Positions 8,498-18,680 of a DNA stretch of 64,000 nt are shown here, piece after piece; positions within the stretch are counted from its first letter, which is position 1, and the number at the start of each line of letters is the position of its first letter. Location: contig DXJO01000010.1 in the NCBI GenBank assembly GCA_019057475.1, positions 231,460 to 295,459 of the forward strand, given 5' to 3'. Source of the DNA: Candidatus Thorarchaeota archaeon (GTDB lineage Archaea > Asgardarchaeota > Thorarchaeia > Thorarchaeales > Thorarchaeaceae). The notes below the pieces were generated by a model that saw only the letters and a program-made list of their open reading frames with translations, made no database searches and was not told the DNA's origin. The position numbers and the translations under genes were made by a program.

Positions 8498-9682
8498 CTA
8501 GAAGTCGATAGGCTTGCCTGTCCACATGTAGTTGTAGATCTTTTCAATCGTGTCGCTACCCACGTCGCGGGGGTTCATGGTTATGCTGGAGTCCATCATC
8601 GTGAACTTGACTAGTTTCTCCATTCCATCCTTTAGCTGCTTCTTCTTGATACCGGCCTTCTTGAAGCTCTGAGGAGCTCCAATCTCAGCCATCAAATCCC
8701 GTATCTTCTGTGCAAAAGCTATTGAAGCCTTCACATGATTCTTAATTCTGATGCCAACAAGCGCCGCCAATTCGAAGTAATACATCGCTGCTTCAGGACT
8801 GGCAGTGCAATTGTATTCGATCGTGTACGGCAAAGCCATGCCTACAGCCATTCCGTGTTGCATCCGATGAACAGAGCCCATGCAGTGCCCAAGAGAGTGG
8901 GCGAGTGCGACCTGAGAGTTGCTGAATGCCATACCCCCTAGATTGGCTGCAATGAGCATCTTCTCTCGAGCTTCCAAGTCTTCAAGGTTTCCGACAGACT
9001 TCGGCAGCCATTCAAAGACCAACTTGACTGCCTTCATGCTGCAGGCATCTGAGAAGTCGTTCTTCCAGAATGACACATACGCCTCAACCGCATGGGTTAG
9101 CGCGTCCATTCCTGTGTATGCTGTCAGTGCTTTTGGGAGTCCTTTGACAAACTCAGGCTCTAAGATAGCAATATCGGGCACCAGTTCTCTGTTGTTAGTT
9201 GCGAACTTCCGACCAGTTTCGTCCTCTCTGATGACAACCGCTCCCGTTGCGTCTGAGCCTGTACCCGCAGTGGTTGGGATGCAAATCAGTCTGGCCTTGT
9301 TCCGAAGCCCGATTGGCTGGAGTGGTGTAACTGCTTCCAACTCTGTTTCAGGTTGCTCGTAGAGGATCCATGCCGCTTTGGCAGTGTCCATAACACTTCC
9401 TCCGCCAATTGCAATAATCCAATCTGGCCCGAACTCGCACATGGCCGATGCTGCCGCCTTAGCCACTGAAACTCTCGGGTCTGGTTCTGCACCATCCCAG
9501 ATTGCCGATTCCCAACGCTTGGTCGCGAGGATTTTGCAGATTCTCTCAGGATACCCCAGTTTATTCACAACTGGGTCTGTGATAATCAATGCCTTTTGAC
9601 CTTCAAGCAGGTCGAGCTCATTTACTGCTTCTTCACCAAAGATAACCTTGGGGGTACTGAACCACCAGACCAATGAATACAT
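8498..9682 (-). CDS. Iron-containing alcohol dehydrogenase
   Basis: The 394-residue protein is of group III (Fe-ADH) type. The nucleotide-binding GGGSVMDTAK is at about 97-106. Metal ligands are visible in MDALTHAVEAY (Asp and His) and in the HSLGHCMGSVHRMQHG segment (two His). It would interconvert alcohols and aldehydes with NAD(P)H. The gene precedes aor with an 11-base gap, so it may feed or drain the aldehyde pool used by that enzyme. The ATG at 9682 directly abuts a GGAG site, which is too close; an in-frame TTG at 9673 with nine bases of spacing would give MVWWFSTPKVIFG and is a good alternative start. Confidence 0.93.
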   Translation of the reverse strand: MYSLVWWFSTPKVIFGEEAVNELDLLEGQKALIITDPVVNKLGYPERICKILATKRWESAIWDGAEPDPRVSVAKAAASAMCEFGPDWIIAIGGGSVMDTAKAAWILYEQPETELEAVTPLQPIGLRNKARLICIPTTAGTGSDATGAVVIREDETGRKFATNNRELVPDIAILEPEFVKGLPKALTAYTGMDALTHAVEAYVSFWKNDFSDACSMKAVKLVFEWLPKSVGNLEDLEAREKMLIAANLGGMAFSNSQVALAHSLGHCMGSVHRMQHGMAVGMALPYTIEYNCTASPEAAMYYFELAALVGIRIKNHVKASIAFAQKIRDLMAEIGAPQSFKKAGIKKKQLKDGMEKLVKFTMMDSSITMNPRDVGSDTIEKIYNYMWTGKPIDF

Positions 9683-9766
9683 CTCCTATATCTTATGCAG
9701 CCTAACAGACTGCATTGCGACGTCTACGTGTGAGGTGTCGCTGAACTCCCCTTTAAGGCCGTCGAA

Positions 9767-10864
9767 TCACTTTCCTAACACTTTGCCGGGAACAGTTTCA
9801 AGCAACATCTTTGCTTCAGTCATAATGTCGTTGATGAGGTCTGCTGTTGTTGGCAGGTCGTGTATCCGCCCCACGACCTCGCCGCCAAACATCAATGCGG
9901 TGTCCTCTTTGCCATCCATTAGGTCAGTGAATCCCGAGCGCTCAAGATCGAGAATCGCTTCATTGGATTCCACAGGCTCTCCCAGATAGAACCGAGGCAC
10001 ATCCTCCAGAGTACGCTCTACGATCTCTTCCGCTCTTTTGTTCCTGATGAACCGCATTGGGCCAAACAGCCCACGCCCTGCAAGTGTCTGTCGCTCCTCT
10101 TTATTCACAACTGCTTGTTTCCACATAGGTTCAAAGTCACTCTCCTGAGTCGCTATGAACCGGGTTCCCATCTGAATGCCCGCTGCACCCATCATCAATG
10201 CCGCAGCTAATGACCGACCGTCGCAGAACCCTCCCGCTCCGACGACTGGAGTTTTGACTGCCTTTGCGACAGCAGGAACAAGCACCATGGAGTGCACAGG
10301 ATCCCACGATATGTGTGCACCTCCCTCGTGTCCCGATGCGATGATGACATCCACTCCAGCCTTCTCTGCCTTCTTGGCATGATATACTGAAGGCACAACA
10401 TGGAACCACAACAACCCATGCTTCTTGATTTCCGTCCATGGAGTTGGATTTCCCGCTGATGTGACAATCACTCGAAGCCGGCGTTCAATGTCAGAATCTG
10501 ACTGTATAGACTCTACTGTCTGTCGTACAAACATTTCTGAAGCAAGAAGAAACTCCGCAGCGATAGGTACATTTACTCCGAAGACACCACCTGAGCTTTT
10601 TGTTCCGTTTGCGACCGCCTTTATCGACTTCTCGAGAATCACCATCGGAGGGTCTGAATCTGAACCAAAGAGTCGCTTGGCGTCAATGGGCGCCGCTTCT
10701 GGGAGAAGGGTTGCAGCCATCCCGATGCTGCTAATCATTCCGAGAGCGCCAGCATTCGCGACAGCAATTGCCAAGCTCTCTGTCTTGTAAGGCCCCATTC
10801 CACCTTGAAGTATCGGATACTTAATGCCAAGGATGTCACAGAGCTCAGTGTTTACGCGGGACAT
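9767..10864 (-). CDS. Nitronate monooxygenase / FabK-like FMN oxidoreductase
   Basis: The 365-residue protein begins MSRVNTELCDILGIKYPILQGGMG, the usual N-terminus of the 2-nitropropane dioxygenase / enoyl-ACP reductase II family. The phosphate-binding and active-site stretch ASGHEGGAHI contains the family His, and GAGGFCDGRSLAAALMMGAAGIQMGTRF follows as in the FMN-binding TIM barrel. It may oxidise nitronates or reduce an enoyl thioester; the family does not separate these reliably by motif. A TATA-like TTAAATTT near 10885-10897 on the minus strand lies only about 25 bases before this ATG, suggesting a leaderless or nearly leaderless message and supporting this start over the longer in-frame possibility at 10930. 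Confidence 0.88.
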   Translation of the reverse strand: MSRVNTELCDILGIKYPILQGGMGPYKTESLAIAVANAGALGMISSIGMAATLLPEAAPIDAKRLFGSDSDPPMVILEKSIKAVANGTKSSGGVFGVNVPIAAEFLLASEMFVRQTVESIQSDSDIERRLRVIVTSAGNPTPWTEIKKHGLLWFHVVPSVYHAKKAEKAGVDVIIASGHEGGAHISWDPVHSMVLVPAVAKAVKTPVVGAGGFCDGRSLAAALMMGAAGIQMGTRFIATQESDFEPMWKQAVVNKEERQTLAGRGLFGPMRFIRNKRAEEIVERTLEDVPRFYLGEPVESNEAILDLERSGFTDLMDGKEDTALMFGGEVVGRIHDLPTTADLINDIMTEAKMLLETVPGKVLGK

Positions 10865-11004
10865 GTTTCCAAAGGATAGCAGGCCTAAATTTAAGCATGT
10901 CATTCGGCATGGTGCCTTCGTCACAGCCATGCAAGACTACCGATCTTACCGTCACGAACCAATCTCATGTTCATAGTACGAGGAGTTCATTTTTCTACCG
11001 AGCA

Positions 11005-14000
11005 CTAGAGCTCTTCATCCACTGGTGGCAGAAGGGCTTCGAGTGCAGACTTGGAGAGTTTCCCGAGTTCTTCCACTCCAACCGCTTCCTTGATTTCTGG
11101 AGGTAGGAGATTGATTAGGTCCCTCTTCGTTAACCGCTTCTTGAGCCTAGTTTTCGACTCTTCAGTTTCGGGTTCGACGTCGGGCTCTGACTCGAGAATC
11201 GCTTCTTCCACTGGTTCGATTTTAAGCGTATCAAGGCTCACCTCATCAATCACCGGCACAATCTCAGCGCCTTCGTCAGCAATCTTGGAGAGCGATTTCT
11301 CCCTGGTATGCCTACCACGCATGATTGTCGATACTCTTGAAACCCCCTTCGCCATCCTTGAAGATACGAAGGGAACGATTACTAGGAACACCACAGGCAT
11401 TAGCACGATGACACCCAGAGAGTAGCTTCTCAGGAAGTCCATGGTGAGTACCGTAGTTCCAGTGAGAACTACAAGGAACATGAAGAACTTCATACGTATA
11501 GATGAACTCATCTTCTCCACAAGGTCAACGCACTCTTGTTCCACAACAACTGGTGGTGTCCCCAATACAGCCATCTCTTGGATTCGCATGAGTCCCTTGC
11601 CAATCTCCCTGTAGAGGTTCAATACGACTACAACTATTGACGAGATATATGCGGCGAATATTGTGAGCATTATGGTAGGAATGGCAACTTCGCCAAAGTG
11701 AAAGACATTCTGCAGCACGTAGAATTCCAGCCACTCGATGTGCTTACCCCACTCGAATATCTGTACGATTACAATGGGAACGAATATCAGATGCCAGAGT
11801 CCAAGAATCATCCGTTTCTTGCCAATTTTCTGTGTGCTTCGGATTGTTGAGCTTGCGTCTCTGTATAGCCAGATGCCGTACAATATGAGTGAAATACCAA
11901 GAAGCAAGATGCTTTCTGCCACTGCAAGGCCATAATCCCCGGCTCCTGCAGATAAGTAGGAATGAAGAACTGTCAATCCGGCCATGCCCACGACACCAAG
12001 ATAGAGGTAGTCCAATTTTCGGATTCCCTGTATCAGTATCTCCTGGGTTCCTCTAGTGATCGACAATCCGGATGAGATTCTGAAGTAGACAAGCATTCCA
12101 AGGAAGCTGACTAGGAACGAGATTGCAGCAAGGTAGCCAAATGATTCGGCATCTAGTGATAACTGTGGAACTGCCACAACTATATTGACCGCTGCCTCGT
12201 CTTGGTTGGCGATGCATGTTGCTCCGTGAGCTTCAACTACAATGTCCTCCACACCAAAGCCCTGGTCTGCCACTAAGAAATTCACGGAGTACTTTCCGCT
12301 ATTGGGTATTTCCACAGCATCCTTTGTTTGATTCTGGAATGTGATGGTAATGGCAAGATTCAACATTAGGTTCCCGTATTTGTCTGTGGCTTCAACTGTG
12401 ATGTTGAGTTGCTCTCCTTGTTGAGGCTCTTGGGGCCAAAATTCTATGCGGAAATTCAACTCGGCCAGGATCTTCACTGTTCCTCTAACTGTCGTATCCT
12501 GTGCGAAGTACGTATGACTCACCATCAGAGTCCAATTGTATGTTCTTGCGGCCCAGCCTGCAGTTGGTACATTGTATGAATAGGTTCCGTTATGTAGGTC
12601 GTTCAGCATGAATAATGATTCATGAATGAGAACTGACACAGAACTATCATTCATGGCATTGCCAAGCATGTCCTTTAGTTCTACAACAAAGAGTACAGAA
12701 TCATTTCCCTGTACGTGCAACTGACCTTCCGTTGGTGACATCATTGTAATCATAACGTCACTCTTCACTGGAATCACAGTAGTCAGGGTTTTTTGGGCTA
12801 TGTGTGGCCCTGAAACGGTTACATTGAGAGTATACGAATCCGGTGGCAACAGCGGAAGGAATGTCCAAGTCTGGTTGTAGAAGGTGGAGCTGCCCGATGT
12901 GTTATATTGGTTCCCAAAGCTGATGACATAGTCAAAGTCATTCACTGGGTTGCCGTACTGGTCGGTGACAATGATCTCAAATGTCACATTCTGGTTGTTC
13001 AGAACCGTTGAGGGCTTAGTAGTCACTGCAATATATGCATTCCCTGTTATCGAGAAGCTTACAGCTAGCTGCTGGGTGTTCATGAAGCTCTGAGAAACAG
13101 TGATCTGTGCGAGATACTCTCCTGGCGGAAAGCTAATAGTGGCAACTGTGACCGTATAGATGCCTGGTGATGCTTCGACAAGCGCAATAGTGCTACCATA
13201 TAGAACCAAATCGACATCAGCTTCTGTGATGTTGCTGAAGATTTCATCCTGCACATGAACAACGAATTGGATTGGGTTTCCCTGCGCAAAGGACGCCTCG
13301 TCCGTTGGCGCAAGTATACGGGCTGATACAACTCCTTGGACATCGATACTGAAGTCGAATGTTGAGAATTGTAGATGTGTTCCGTTCAAGGTCATACCCA
13401 ACCAGTACGCTCCAGGTGTGAAGCTCGGGTCTACCGTCCAAGAGAGTCTGTAGGAATTGGATGTCCCCGATTTATTGTAGACTCCGGCGAAATCAAGAGT
13501 GTAGTTGAAGTTTGATATTGGGTTTCCGTAGCGGTCAGTGATGGTAAAGTTGAAGGTGACATTCAGCTTGTTCTGGACTGGGAATGGTATTGATGTCAAT
13601 GCGACATCCGCCTCTCCAACTACGGCCAAGCCATGTGCAGTCTGCCCCTCGTGCAGGTAGGTATGTCCTGCAGTAACTAGAACTGTGTGTTCTCCTAGAG
13701 CATAGCCCACGGTGTCAAAGGTCACCGAATAGGTTCCGTCGCCATTGTCTTGGAAGGCAAGACTGCTAGGACTGATTGCTATCACCGTAGCACCTATCAC
13801 AGGACTGCCTATCCAGTCACTCAGACTGACGGTGAGTACCGTAGAATCCGTCTGATTGACGACCCACCCTAGCGACGAGTCAATTGTCATATATGCATCT
13901 GAGTACACATAGACATCATAGATGTCAGACCTTGCATTCCCAAAGGTGGCGTTCACGTAGATGGTGAAGCTGTTGACCCCGTGAGAAAAGTTGGCCAAAG

Positions 14001-17000
14001 CAGTGACTCTGAACTCTCCAGCTGAAATCTGAACAGCAGGATATATGACTCCGCTGACCTCAGCAGTTATGTTCAGTCCTTCTGGGACAGTGCTGTAGAT
14101 GTCATAGACGAATACAGATATGTTGAAGTTAGATCCCGCTTCAGCGGTGCCAATGACGCTCACAGATGGATACAGGTCACCAATAACACCAAGATAGAAC
14201 TGGTCAAATCTGCTGTTCTGCACGTACGTATGCGACACGAGAATCTCACACGAGTAGTTGCCTACTGGTAGGGACGCACTCTCATTGAGTAGATACCGTC
14301 CGGGTTCTATCTCCGAGAGAGTGAACTCCGTTGTGCCAAAGTCTAGAGCAACCGTTGCATTCGTGATATCATTGCCGAAGGGGTCTGTGATGTTCAACCA
14401 GATGGTGAAATACTCATCCTGGTTCACGAGTTCAGGTACGCTTCCCGAGATAGTTAAATCGTCTGCGAGAACTGAAACCGAAGCCGTATCAGATGCCGCT
14501 GCTGTCGCAAATGGGTGGTCCGCGGATGCTAGCACCGGGTGACTTCCTGGAGCCAACGTAATGCTTTGTACCAATCTGTAGTAGGACTCACCCAAGTACT
14601 CTGTCGTGTAGTTTGTGCTGTCAAGTGCTATTGTGACATTGGCGTCCGTGACTTTTCCTCCAATACTGTCTGTTACGGTGACATTCACCTGGAGGTCTTC
14701 TCCCTGGGCAACCTGTGGCTGGACAAACAGGGTGACTGTAAGAGGCGACTCAACCCTCAGTGCGTTTGTGTGCGTTTCTGTGCAGGAGTCATAGTGCTGA
14801 TGATTGACCGAGTGTGTTAGATTGACGAGCCCAATAGGCCAGTTCGGGACAATCGTTGTAGTGTAACGTTCCATCATGTCATCATATACTAGCCCCATCG
14901 TCTGCTCAGCCGTCCCAGCCCCAAACTCATATTCGACCACCAAAGATACTGAGGCGTCATAAACTGGCTCATCATACACATTCCAGACGGTCGTATTAGC
15001 CCACAGACTACTCCCCTGGATTGTAATGCTGGATTCTAGGGCAAAGGTAGCATTTAGTACGTAAAGCAGGTTGATGTTGCGAATTGTTGCCTGTGAATAG
15101 CGGGCTCGTAGGATCGGGAACGCCGCGATCTCCTCACCTGCTCCGATGTCAGTACTAGTAACACCAACCATGTTGAAGGTCATTCCAACGACTGCCCGGT
15201 AATCTACTTCTCCCTCGAAGCTGACGGCAGTCAACCTGTCATCTGAGGTGGCGATAACAAACTCGTCCGCACCGTCGCCGTCATAGTCTAGTACAACCGT
15301 GCTCAGAGGTATTGCGTCACTGATGTAGGTACTCCACTGCTCCGGCTCTGGTTGCGCAAGGTCATGAAGTGATAGGTTCCCGTTTTCCTTGAATATGAAG
15401 ATCTCCTGAACGCCGTCGTCGTCAAGGTCGTGTGGCACCAACATTCTGATGTGATTATTTGAGGTTTCATAGACTGGTGCATCCCCGACCTGTACGGTCT
15501 GGTCATCGACAAAGCAGAGGTAGTTTGTAGGAGTGTCACCGGACCATGCTGTATAGAGGACTAGAAACTGCTCACTTAAGTGACTGGAATTCAGATATGG
15601 AAATATATCCATGGGCCAATCATCCACAGTACCCCCAGGTGACACGAAGTCCAGTGTTTTGAGCAGTGTCGAATTGTACGCCTGAATGATATCAACCATC
15701 TTGTTCTCCCTCAATATGCCTAGCTGCGGCCGCGTACCTGATATTGTGGCATAGGCCATTCCTACCACCAGTCCATTCTCGGGAAGATCGACATCTGTCT
15801 GTGAAGAGAGGTCACTTTCTACTCTGAATATGGAGGTCTTCGTGTCGTTACCTGCCACAAAGTGGATTTCATCTAGTCCGTCCTCATCATCGTCGAAGAT
15901 CTTCAGAGGGTGGTAGGTGTTTGCTGGCGGTCTCGTAAAAGTAGCATTTTTCCATGACGTGCGATTGGACCCATGAAGGATCCAGAAGCGAGTGTGTGTG
16001 TCGTTGTATCCTGCCAGAATTGGGTCCAGAACTGTGTCGCCATCTTGCATTCCCGTGTATACCTCGAAGCTTTCCCTGTATGTCACATTGTGGATTTCGA
16101 ATTCGAGTATGTTTGTACCATTGGTAGCAACGGCTCTCAGAGTTGCAGTATGCTTTAGAGTTTCCCGTGTCACAAAATAGAGAATCTCTTCAGCCATTGA
16201 CGTGTTGCCCGGAGCCATGACATGTCTGTGACCTTGGTCAACGGTTGCGTTGTAGAAGTATCCGTCACCGAAATGGTCCTCCACGGTGAGAGTTTCTGGA
16301 TTCGTGAAGTTCCCATATGAGTAGACGTTGAGATATGGATCCATGACCTCGATGTAATAGTCATAGTTTCCTGCCGTAAGGTCTGTTGTGATGTACAGGT
16401 ACTTATCGTTGGGAGCCTTGATCATCTCGTTCCCAACGAATGAGGTGACAGGTCCTCCACCTGTGGGTCTAATGAACAACGTAGCATGATCTATTGGGAG
16501 ATCATCTGTGGCTGTTAGTTCAACCTTGAAGTAGCTGTCATAGATGGTGGGGTGTGATGGATACAGGGGGTCGAGTGTAACGTCAGGGGCCGTCGTGTCG
16601 CTGAGAAGTATTGAGATCTGATCGGTAAGGGCCACCATATCCTCTCTGCCATCACCGTCTATGTCGAATGTCAGCACTTGGCGGAATGGCCCGGGAACTC
16701 TGTACTCCTCATATCCGGTTTCGCCAGTGCTTCCTCTAATCAGTGTCAGCTGATCGCGAGGCCCCGAGATTGTTATATCAGAATACGTGTCTGAGTCAAG
16801 CCTTGCAGTCGCGAACCCCCTGAAGTCTAGGCTAGTTGACTCTTCCATAGACTGTCCAATCAGTGTCCCATCACTTCCATCGACCACCCACAGGAAGTAC
16901 CTCATCCAAGGAACAACAACCAAATCCTCTTGAGTGTCCTCATTGAAGAAGCCTGCCTTGACATAGCATGCGTCGTAGTACTCAGGGATGGGTGTGATAT

Positions 17001-17919
17001 AGTGGAGCGTCATGTTCGCATGATATGAAGCAAGGAAGCTCTTCACGCCCATCAGACTCATGACTGTGACCGCAAAATGGTCTAGCTCGTCATCATACGC
17101 GTAACTTGCGAGGTCAACACCCTCCACATGAGCTGAAGACGAAACACCTCCCAGTCTGGTGCCATTGCCAGCTATCACCGTGACGTTGGCTATGGGTTGA
17201 GACAATATATCGAACGTGTTATAGAGTATAGCAATCTCCTGTTGGTTGCTTGCAGAGAAGTTCCCCACACAGGCCCGCTTGATACGGCCAAAGGGATTGT
17301 AGACGCCCAGTTCACTACCATCCGTGAGGTCCATGATTCGGACTGTATGGTCGTTGTAGACTGCAACATCAGTCTGACCATCATCGCTGAAGTTTCCGAT
17401 TACTATCTCAATGGGGTCGATGACATCGCAGAAATGCCCCGTGACAGTGCCAGCGTCGAAGTCCACCACTACAAGATTCAAGAGAGTGGAGTTGTGCTGC
17501 ATAAACAGGAACTCGGTGTAGCCATCACCATCAAGGTCTGCCCCAGTCAGAGTATTATGAAACACATATCCGCCTGAGATTACCAACGAATCGTTGGTCA
17601 GAGTGATGGGGTCCTTGAAGCGGATAGTATCCCCATGGACGTAGGCGTATCCCGACCCTTGTGGTGTTGTACCAACAGCAATTGACTCAACTGGATATGG
17701 TAGCTTGACTTTGATTAGGTTTGATGCAGGAGTCATGTAACCATCATTCAACATAGGTGTCGCTCTTGCTCCTTCGGATATCGGAGATGTCGCAAGGAGC
17801 GGTGCTGCCAATAACAATAGTAAAAACGCGAGGAAGCCTAGCTTAACAACTAAGACATCTTGCTTTGAGTATTGACGTGCAATCGGTCTGCGGCTGCTCG
17901 TTGAAAATGTCTGGTGCAT
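11005..17919 (-). CDS. Giant surface protein: propeller-like head, Ig/MG-like stalk, multi-pass C-terminus
   Basis: A 2304-residue protein. An N-terminal hydrophobic segment (about 23-43) serves as signal or anchor. Residues about 55-450 and 560-930 carry FG-GAP/VCBS-like repeats with calcium loops such as DLDGDGYTEF, DIDGDGRED and DLDDDGVQE, typical of beta-propellers. From about 960 to 1890 there are roughly nine Ig- or macroglobulin-like modules, each with a DxxGNP-type turn and a GxYxV strand. About six to seven membrane segments (about 1925-2192) follow, then a charged cytoplasmic tail of about 110 residues ending in PPEIKEAVGVEELGKLSKSALEALLPP. N-glycosylation sequons are dense throughout the outer part. 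The ATG at 17919 has AGGTGG upstream. The role is probably adhesion or cell-surface sensing; I know no characterised protein with this architecture. Confidence 0.85.
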   Translation of the reverse strand: MHQTFSTSSRRPIARQYSKQDVLVVKLGFLAFLLLLLAAPLLATSPISEGARATPMLNDGYMTPASNLIKVKLPYPVESIAVGTTPQGSGYAYVHGDTIRFKDPITLTNDSLVISGGYVFHNTLTGADLDGDGYTEFLFMQHNSTLLNLVVVDFDAGTVTGHFCDVIDPIEIVIGNFSDDGQTDVAVYNDHTVRIMDLTDGSELGVYNPFGRIKRACVGNFSASNQQEIAILYNTFDILSQPIANVTVIAGNGTRLGGVSSSAHVEGVDLASYAYDDELDHFAVTVMSLMGVKSFLASYHANMTLHYITPIPEYYDACYVKAGFFNEDTQEDLVVVPWMRYFLWVVDGSDGTLIGQSMEESTSLDFRGFATARLDSDTYSDITISGPRDQLTLIRGSTGETGYEEYRVPGPFRQVLTFDIDGDGREDMVALTDQISILLSDTTAPDVTLDPLYPSHPTIYDSYFKVELTATDDLPIDHATLFIRPTGGGPVTSFVGNEMIKAPNDKYLYITTDLTAGNYDYYIEVMDPYLNVYSYGNFTNPETLTVEDHFGDGYFYNATVDQGHRHVMAPGNTSMAEEILYFVTRETLKHTATLRAVATNGTNILEFEIHNVTYRESFEVYTGMQDGDTVLDPILAGYNDTHTRFWILHGSNRTSWKNATFTRPPANTYHPLKIFDDDEDGLDEIHFVAGNDTKTSIFRVESDLSSQTDVDLPENGLVVGMAYATISGTRPQLGILRENKMVDIIQAYNSTLLKTLDFVSPGGTVDDWPMDIFPYLNSSHLSEQFLVLYTAWSGDTPTNYLCFVDDQTVQVGDAPVYETSNNHIRMLVPHDLDDDGVQEIFIFKENGNLSLHDLAQPEPEQWSTYISDAIPLSTVVLDYDGDGADEFVIATSDDRLTAVSFEGEVDYRAVVGMTFNMVGVTSTDIGAGEEIAAFPILRARYSQATIRNINLLYVLNATFALESSITIQGSSLWANTTVWNVYDEPVYDASVSLVVEYEFGAGTAEQTMGLVYDDMMERYTTTIVPNWPIGLVNLTHSVNHQHYDSCTETHTNALRVESPLTVTLFVQPQVAQGEDLQVNVTVTDSIGGKVTDANVTIALDSTNYTTEYLGESYYRLVQSITLAPGSHPVLASADHPFATAAASDTASVSVLADDLTISGSVPELVNQDEYFTIWLNITDPFGNDITNATVALDFGTTEFTLSEIEPGRYLLNESASLPVGNYSCEILVSHTYVQNSRFDQFYLGVIGDLYPSVSVIGTAEAGSNFNISVFVYDIYSTVPEGLNITAEVSGVIYPAVQISAGEFRVTALANFSHGVNSFTIYVNATFGNARSDIYDVYVYSDAYMTIDSSLGWVVNQTDSTVLTVSLSDWIGSPVIGATVIAISPSSLAFQDNGDGTYSVTFDTVGYALGEHTVLVTAGHTYLHEGQTAHGLAVVGEADVALTSIPFPVQNKLNVTFNFTITDRYGNPISNFNYTLDFAGVYNKSGTSNSYRLSWTVDPSFTPGAYWLGMTLNGTHLQFSTFDFSIDVQGVVSARILAPTDEASFAQGNPIQFVVHVQDEIFSNITEADVDLVLYGSTIALVEASPGIYTVTVATISFPPGEYLAQITVSQSFMNTQQLAVSFSITGNAYIAVTTKPSTVLNNQNVTFEIIVTDQYGNPVNDFDYVISFGNQYNTSGSSTFYNQTWTFLPLLPPDSYTLNVTVSGPHIAQKTLTTVIPVKSDVMITMMSPTEGQLHVQGNDSVLFVVELKDMLGNAMNDSSVSVLIHESLFMLNDLHNGTYSYNVPTAGWAARTYNWTLMVSHTYFAQDTTVRGTVKILAELNFRIEFWPQEPQQGEQLNITVEATDKYGNLMLNLAITITFQNQTKDAVEIPNSGKYSVNFLVADQGFGVEDIVVEAHGATCIANQDEAAVNIVVAVPQLSLDAESFGYLAAISFLVSFLGMLVYFRISSGLSITRGTQEILIQGIRKLDYLYLGVVGMAGLTVLHSYLSAGAGDYGLAVAESILLLGISLILYGIWLYRDASSTIRSTQKIGKKRMILGLWHLIFVPIVIVQIFEWGKHIEWLEFYVLQNVFHFGEVAIPTIMLTIFAAYISSIVVVVLNLYREIGKGLMRIQEMAVLGTPPVVVEQECVDLVEKMSSSIRMKFFMFLVVLTGTTVLTMDFLRSYSLGVIVLMPVVFLVIVPFVSSRMAKGVSRVSTIMRGRHTREKSLSKIADEGAEIVPVIDEVSLDTLKIEPVEEAILESEPDVEPETEESKTRLKKRLTKRDLINLLPPEIKEAVGVEELGKLSKSALEALLPPVDEEL

Positions 17920-18183
17920 TACTAGTACCACCTGATAGCTTGGTCCGTTTAGTCAGAGCTGTTTTGAAACGCCTCCTCCCTGCAAGGGGCTGACTATGGC
18001 ATCAAACAACCATACCAATACTATTCTGAGCTGTATTTAGCGTTCTTCGGATGTGTATGCAGCCTCTAGGAAGGACATACGGTTAAAGAACTGAAGCGAA
18101 ATCACACTAGAACAGGCGACTGTGTTTCAGAGTCGCGAATTGGCCAGGCATATTGTCCGACATCACAACGGGACTAGTGCAAT
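17920..18183. other. Intergenic leader/promoter of the giant surface gene
   Basis: No gene is seen. On the minus strand GCTAAATACAG around 18030-18042 is a possible TATA box for the giant gene. The leader holds an inverted repeat TAGTCAG (17950-17956) and CTGACTA (17990-17996) separated by 33 bases, which could form a stem in the RNA or be a protein site. Evidence is weak. Confidence 0.35.
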
Positions 18184-18609
18184 TCACTCATCGAGGAACT
18201 TCGTTGGCACGCTTGCTGCGGTTGACACGAGCTCAGCAGCAGCCTTTGTGTACCGCATGATTTTGCCCATGTTGTCGCCCTTACCAAGACTGAACTTACG
18301 CGACATTAGTCCCTTTATCGGGTCTATCTCTCCAGCAAATAGCTTCTTCCAATTGGCATAAGTTCCCGAATAGGTAAACTCCGCCTTATCGTCATCCTTT
18401 GCCATTCTAGCCTCTCTGCAGTCACCATGCCAGAGGTCTATGTAGAGTTTCATAGGCTCTTTGATAATATCCCCGTCGGCGTTGACCTGAAAAATAAAAT
18501 CGCCTTCCCAGTCGCTCGCAGCGTCTTTGTACGCGGCGTTTTCATTAAGCAATTCCCAATACTTGGCCACCCACTCTTCAGAGGGGAACAGAAGCTTCTC
18601 TTTATTCAT
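18184..18609 (-). CDS. SCP2 sterol-carrier-like domain protein, paralogue B
   Basis: This 141-residue protein is about half identical, by eye, to the product of the gene just upstream (18681-19100). Shared landmarks are DWEGDFIFQ, a conserved YIDLWHG/YVDLWHG, F-Y-SGT, NWKKLF/NWKKLL, and P-I-KGLMSRKF/KGLLSRRF near the C-terminus. This pattern of one alpha/beta domain with a central KxxxGxxxPxxxxM-type end resembles the SCP2 lipid-binding fold, but the match is by pattern only. The ATG at 18609 is preferred over one five codons earlier because GGAG lies nine bases before it. The tandem copies probably arose by local duplication, and both lie behind the flavodoxin and PHP genes in one run. Ligand unknown. 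Confidence 0.65.
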   Translation of the reverse strand: MNKEKLLFPSEEWVAKYWELLNENAAYKDAASDWEGDFIFQVNADGDIIKEPMKLYIDLWHGDCREARMAKDDDKAEFTYSGTYANWKKLFAGEIDPIKGLMSRKFSLGKGDNMGKIMRYTKAAAELVSTAASVPTKFLDE

Positions 18610-18680
18610 CGCAGTAATCTCCATTGTCTACTGTTGACTGTAATTGAGAATCGAGAGAAAAGCCTTCTGGCTCATGTGTA

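Noticed and set aside
10865-10930. Longer N-terminus of the nitronate monooxygenase-like protein
   Set aside because: The added residues are unlike the family and overlap the TATA-like element about 25 bases before the preferred ATG.
11005-17919. Giant gene as a viral tail or phage-adhesin gene
   Set aside because: No other virion, integrase or terminase gene is nearby; the multi-pass C-terminus and sequon density fit a cellular surface protein.
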